Source: an uncultured Eubacteriales bacterium
Lineage (GTDB): Bacteria > Bacillota > Clostridia > Christensenellales > Aristaeellaceae
Length of the DNA stretch: 8,298 nucleotides
Assembly: GCA_900540045.1 (NCBI GenBank)
Contig: UQEF01000105.1
Coordinates: 1 to 8,298, forward strand
Reading direction: 5' to 3'
In this document: positions 6,170-8,298 of the stretch, piece by piece
Position numbering within the stretch: position 1 is the first letter of the stretch
Layout of the letters: every line of letters starts with the position of its first letter
Position numbers and translations under genes: made by a program
The notes under the pieces: generated by a model
What the model was told of the DNA's origin: nothing
The model's database searches: none
What the model saw: only the letters and a program-made list of their open reading frames with translations

Positions 6170-7048
6170 ATGGCTGTTTTTCGTGTAGAACGCACTGGCG
6201 ATTACACGGTTATGAGCAATTTTCATCTAAAAGACAAACGACTTTCTTTGAAGGCAAAGGGTCTCTTGTCGCAAATGTTATCTCTGCCTGATGACTGGGA
6301 TTATACGCTGTCAGGACTCAGCTATATCAATCGAGAAAGCAAAGATGCAATCCGCTCTGCTGTCAATGAGCTTGAAACAGCCGGATACATTCGGCGCAGA
6401 CAGACAACTGATGCTTCTGGTAAATTCGCAGCCAATGAGTATACCATTTTTGAGCGTCCCATCGAGGGAGAACCGATGTTGGATAAGCCGTTGTCGGAAA
6501 ACCCGATAACGGTAAACCCGTCAGCGGTAAATCCGTTACCGGAAAATCCAACACAATTAAATACTAAGAAATCAAATACCCAAAAACAAAATACTCATGG
6601 ATCAAATACCGATTCCATTCCCTTCCGGGAAACAGCGGCGGTAATACCGCCGGAACGGAAAGGAAGGGATGCGATGTCTGTCACAGAGATAGAAAATTAT
6701 CGGGAATTGATTTTGGAGAATATCGAGTATGACTGTCTGAAGCAGCGTTATCCTCTCTACCTGGATGACCTGAATGAGATCGTAGAGCTGTTGGTAGAAA
6801 CGGTCTGTGCCAAACGAAAGACCACCCGGATCTCTGGTGCGGACTTTCCTCATGAAATTGTACGCTCCCGCTTTTTGAAGCTGGACAGCTCTCACATCGA
6901 GTTTGTCATGGACTGTCTGCAAAAGAACACCACCCAGGTACACAACATCAAGCAGTACCTGCTTGCAGTGCTGTTCAACGCTCCTACCACCATGAATAAC
7001 CACTACACTTCACTGGTAAATCACGATATGCACGCAGGCGGCTGGTAA
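6170..7048 (+). CDS. replication initiator-like protein (winged helix + DUF6017-type C-terminus)
   Basis: 292 residues; probably binds the element's origin and recruits the host replication machinery. Residues 1-95 form a winged-helix domain of the initiator/DnaD-like kind, recognisable in YTVMSNFHLKDKRLSLKAKG and the helix pair around LSYINRESKDAIRSAVNELE. Residues 103-149 are a low-complexity linker of five-residue repeats (NP type, then NT type). Residues about 170-290 are a helical domain resembling DUF6017, found at the C-terminus of such proteins in Firmicutes ICEs. AAAGGAGTG upstream supports the ATG at 6170. The linker DNA consists of 15-bp direct repeats, so the gene may contain its own origin, as in RepA_N plasmids. 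An internal Shine-Dalgarno site and ATG (6674, M169) could separately express the C-terminal domain. The initiator role is inferred; a transcription regulator is the main alternative. Confidence 0.75.
   Translation: MAVFRVERTGDYTVMSNFHLKDKRLSLKAKGLLSQMLSLPDDWDYTLSGLSYINRESKDAIRSAVNELETAGYIRRRQTTDASGKFAANEYTIFERPIEGEPMLDKPLSENPITVNPSAVNPLPENPTQLNTKKSNTQKQNTHGSNTDSIPFRETAAVIPPERKGRDAMSVTEIENYRELILENIEYDCLKQRYPLYLDDLNEIVELLVETVCAKRKTTRISGADFPHEIVRSRFLKLDSSHIEFVMDCLQKNTTQVHNIKQYLLAVLFNAPTTMNNHYTSLVNHDMHAGGW
6476..6550. repeat. five 15-bp direct repeats in the initiator gene (candidate iterons)
   Basis: Units start at 6476, 6491, 6506, 6521 and 6536. The four best are TTGTCGGAAAACCCG, ATAACGGTAAACCCG, TCAGCGGTAAATCCG and TTACCGGAAAATCCA (core CGGwAAAyCC); the first unit is degenerate (about 11 of 15 bases shared with the second). 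They encode five-residue steps ending in Pro. Direct repeats of this size in the middle of an initiator gene are the typical sign of an iteron origin. Confidence 0.7.
6559..6609. repeat. four AT-rich 15-bp-period repeats (AAATAC)
   Basis: AAATAC recurs at 6559, 6574, 6589 and 6604, exactly 15 bases apart, and the 10-mer ATCAAATACC is exact at 6571 and 6601. This array directly follows the GC-richer one with the same period and is strongly AT-rich, as an origin's unwinding element would be. The encoded linker shows Asn-Thr every five residues. Confidence 0.65.
6619..6676 (+). promoter_or_regulatory. nested hairpin covering an internal ribosome site and ATG
   Basis: Outer arms TCCCTTCC (6619-6626) and GGAAGGGA (6662-6669) enclose inner arms CGGCGGT (6636-6642) and ACCGCCG (6646-6652). 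The right outer arm overlaps the Shine-Dalgarno AAAGGAAGGG (6659-6668), suitably spaced from the in-frame ATG at 6674. The structure would hide this start unless ribosomes translating the gene open it. It could equally be an origin hairpin. Confidence 0.45.
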
Positions 7049-7060
7049 TCAGCCGCTTTT
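7038..7060 (+). terminator. short terminator at the end of the initiator gene
   Basis: GCGGCTG (7038-7044) and CAGCCGC (7050-7056) form a perfect 7-bp stem whose loop holds the stop codon TAA (7046-7048); TTTT follows. With only four T it is probably leaky and allows readthrough into the BRO gene 25 bases on. Confidence 0.5.
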
Positions 7061-7084
7061 GTATTACACCAAAGGAGGCACAGC

Positions 7085-7852
7085 ATGAATCAGATTGAAA
7101 TTTTCAATAGTCCAGAGTTCGGAAGCATTCGCACTTTGGAACAGAATGGCAAAGTATTATTTTGCGGTACAGATGTGGCAACAGCGCTGGGATATACCAA
7201 TCCACGCAAAGCCGTCCGCGACCATACCAGGGGTGGAACGAAATGTTCCATAGGGGTCCAGACTGGGAAAAAGGCAGATGGAAGCCCCGCGGTACAAATG
7301 GTCGAAATGCTCTTTATCCCCGAAGGTGATCTATATCGTCTGATCGCCCATAGTAAACTGCCGTCAGCGGAACGGTTTGAACAATGGGTGTTTGATGAAG
7401 TTCTACCTGCCATTCGCAAGCACGGAGCCTATCTCACAAAAGAGAAGTTGTGGGAGATAGCCACTTCTCCGGAAGCTCTGATAAAGCTCTGCTCCGAGCT
7501 GCTTGCTGAGCGGGAAGAAAATGCGTCGCTACGAGAGGAAAATGCCCTGCTGGAGAGTAAGGCAGCCTTTTATGATTTGTTCATCGACCTCAATCACAGT
7601 ACCAACCTCCGCACCACCGCCAAAGAGTTGCTTGTCCCGGAGCGTCGGTTTGTCCGTTTCCTTCTGGAAAAGCGTTTTGTGTACCGCACCGCATCCGGTA
7701 ATGTACTGCCCTATGCAAAGCCAGCCAATGAAGGACTGTTTTGTGTCAAAGACTACTGCAATCACGGGCATATCGGCTCCTATACGCTGATAACCCCGCA
7801 AGGCAAACTCTACTTTGCTCAGCTGAGAGACATGATTTTGATGGTTGTATGA
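7085..7852 (+). CDS. BRO-N / KilAC phage antirepressor-like protein
   Basis: 255 residues. The N-terminal BRO domain (about 1-115) is clear from the opening strand pattern, FCGTDVATALGY (26-37), NPRKAVRDH, FIPEGDLYRLI and the closing FEQWVFDEVLPAIRKHGAYL. A coiled coil rich in Glu and Leu (about 135-165, LLAEREENASLREENALLES) leads into a C-terminal KilAC-type DNA-binding domain (about 155-250, with TTAKELLVPERRFVRFLLEK). The family is known from phage antirepressors and from ICEs and plasmids. AAAGGAGG six bases before the ATG is a strong ribosome site. It may regulate the element's genes, perhaps countering a repressor during induction, but the target is not visible. Length is complete. Confidence 0.88.
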   Translation: MNQIEIFNSPEFGSIRTLEQNGKVLFCGTDVATALGYTNPRKAVRDHTRGGTKCSIGVQTGKKADGSPAVQMVEMLFIPEGDLYRLIAHSKLPSAERFEQWVFDEVLPAIRKHGAYLTKEKLWEIATSPEALIKLCSELLAEREENASLREENALLESKAAFYDLFIDLNHSTNLRTTAKELLVPERRFVRFLLEKRFVYRTASGNVLPYAKPANEGLFCVKDYCNHGHIGSYTLITPQGKLYFAQLRDMILMVV

Positions 7853-7875
7853 GAGTGGGAAAGGAAGTGAGTTTT

Positions 7876-8187
7876 ATGCCAGAAGGCAAAACAATCGGTC
7901 AGCTGATGGAAGAAATGCGCCAGAAAGCTGGAGCGCAGAACTATCACGGCCATGACTACATGGATCTCCAGCGATTTGCTGAGAACACCCGGCACATGAT
8001 TATTTTTGATGTGCTGACGCATGACTCCCCGGTGGGCTGGAAAGGTGAACGAACCCGCCTGTTTTTGTCAGATAAGGGCTATGAAAAAGCTCTGGACAGT
8101 CAGGCAAAGGGACAGATCAAGATTCTCAGTCATGCAAAGGTCAGAAATGGAGATTTGCTCTATGACCGTTCTGAGCAAATTCGTTGA
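7876..8187 (+). CDS. 103-residue protein, paralogue of the 5613-5885 product
   Basis: Unknown function. GGAAAGGAAG about nine bases before supports the ATG at 7876; an in-frame ATG at 7849 overlaps the stop of the BRO gene (ATGA) and would add nine residues but lacks its own ribosome site. Residues 1-25 are a helical, hydrophilic extension not found in the paralogue. From about residue 27 it aligns with the 90-residue protein: GH, RF, MI-F-VL, RLFL, GY--AL-SQ, IKI and a final hydrophobic pair, roughly a third or more of positions identical. There is no signal peptide or membrane segment. Cotranscription with the BRO gene is likely (23-base gap). Confidence 0.75.
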   Translation: MPEGKTIGQLMEEMRQKAGAQNYHGHDYMDLQRFAENTRHMIIFDVLTHDSPVGWKGERTRLFLSDKGYEKALDSQAKGQIKILSHAKVRNGDLLYDRSEQIR

Positions 8188-8197
8188 GGGCGGTTCG

Positions 8198-8239
8198 ATG
8201 AAGAAATACCTTCTCCGGCGGCTGGTGGTCCCGCCTTAG
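8198..8239 (+). CDS. 13-codon open frame, possible leader peptide
   Basis: GAGGG seven bases before an ATG opens a 13-residue frame (MKKYLLRRLVVPP) between two genes. It overlaps short inverted repeats GGCGG/CCGCC (8217-8235) and GGTGGT/ACCACC (8224-8255), which are mutually exclusive. A leader or spurious frame are both possible; there is little to prove translation. Confidence 0.2.
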   Translation: MKKYLLRRLVVPP

Positions 8240-8281
8240 AAATAAATGCACCACCCCTGCACATTTTGTGGAAAGGAGGCG

Positions 8282-8298
8282 ATGAAAATGCAGGAAGA
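8282..8298 (+). CDS. start of a further element gene, cut by the window edge
   Basis: AAAGGAGGC (8272-8280) precedes ATG at 8282 and, better spaced, an in-frame ATG at 8288. The same frame is open back to an ATG at 8246 directly after a TAA, and that version would begin MHHPCTFCGKEA with a CxxC pair typical of a zinc ribbon, but without a ribosome site. Too little remains to name a product. Confidence 0.5.

Larger units (their letters stand above)
3539..8298. mobile_element. one end of an integrative (conjugative) element, continues to the right
   Basis: From the broken tRNA onward the DNA is AT-richer and carries a plus-strand cluster of partition, replication-initiator, antirepressor and small accessory proteins of a type found in Firmicutes ICEs and large plasmids. 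No integrase, relaxase, coupling protein or secretion gene is visible, so transfer ability is inferred only from the cluster type. An integrated plasmid or defective island remains possible. Confidence 0.72.

Noticed and set aside
6476..6618. CRISPR-like array in the 15-bp repeats
   Set aside because: Units are contiguous, imperfect, only 15 bp, in coding frame and without unique spacers, so they are iteron-like direct repeats.
7741..7875. Upstream extension of the 7876 gene into the BRO gene
   Set aside because: The frame is open but overlaps the conserved KilAC domain coding region, and a good ribosome site directly precedes the ATG at 7876.

Overview
This window contains a junction between two kinds of DNA. 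Bases 1 to about 3540 are GC-rich chromosome, with the codon use, Shine-Dalgarno (SD) sites and gene types of a GC-rich Firmicute. A gut Clostridia/Oscillospiraceae-type host is likely, but that placement is inference. From about 3540 to the right edge the sequence is clearly more AT-rich and reads as one end of an integrative and conjugative element (ICE) or integrated plasmid.

Chromosomal flank: a membrane family-2 glycosyltransferase (93-1355, minus strand) is divergently transcribed from a P2-type cation-transporting ATPase (from 1564, plus strand). The two share a short promoter region with overlapping -10 boxes around 1420. The ATPase is broken. It is intact up to the hinge motif TGDGV (residue 600), then switches to unrelated sequence and stops in DNA that is antisense to a tRNA. 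All of the conserved C-terminal membrane domain is missing. Past a hairpin (3433-3469) lies the 3' half of a tRNA-Arg(CCU) gene on the minus strand (3494-3538). Its homology ends exactly at the 5' edge of the anticodon loop, where composition also changes. That is what a tyrosine-integrase attachment junction in the anticodon loop looks like.

Mobile element: about 350 noncoding bases (paired direct repeats, a weak promoter, a small inverted repeat and a very strong hairpin terminator) lead into a plus-strand cluster. The order is parA, parB (TTG start, overlapping parA), a 90-aa protein, a 62-aa protein, a second terminator, a winged-helix replication initiator-like protein with a DUF6017-type C-terminus, a third short terminator, a BRO/KilAC antirepressor-like protein, a 103-aa protein related to the 90-aa one, and the first codons of another gene. 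No integrase, relaxase or type IV secretion gene is in view, so the ICE assignment rests on the junction and the cluster type.

How the parts may work together: ParA/ParB and the initiator form a maintenance (partition plus replication) module. The most interesting structure is inside the initiator gene. Its linker (6476-6618) is built from two consecutive arrays of 15-bp direct repeats, five GC-richer units and then four AT-rich units, followed by a nested inverted repeat (6619-6669). This is the layout expected of an iteron-type origin inside the rep gene, as known for RepA_N plasmids. The same inverted repeat overlaps a Shine-Dalgarno sequence for an in-frame internal ATG (6674), which could yield the C-terminal domain alone. 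A perfect 12-bp-arm palindrome inside parB (5128-5152) is a candidate centromere (parS).
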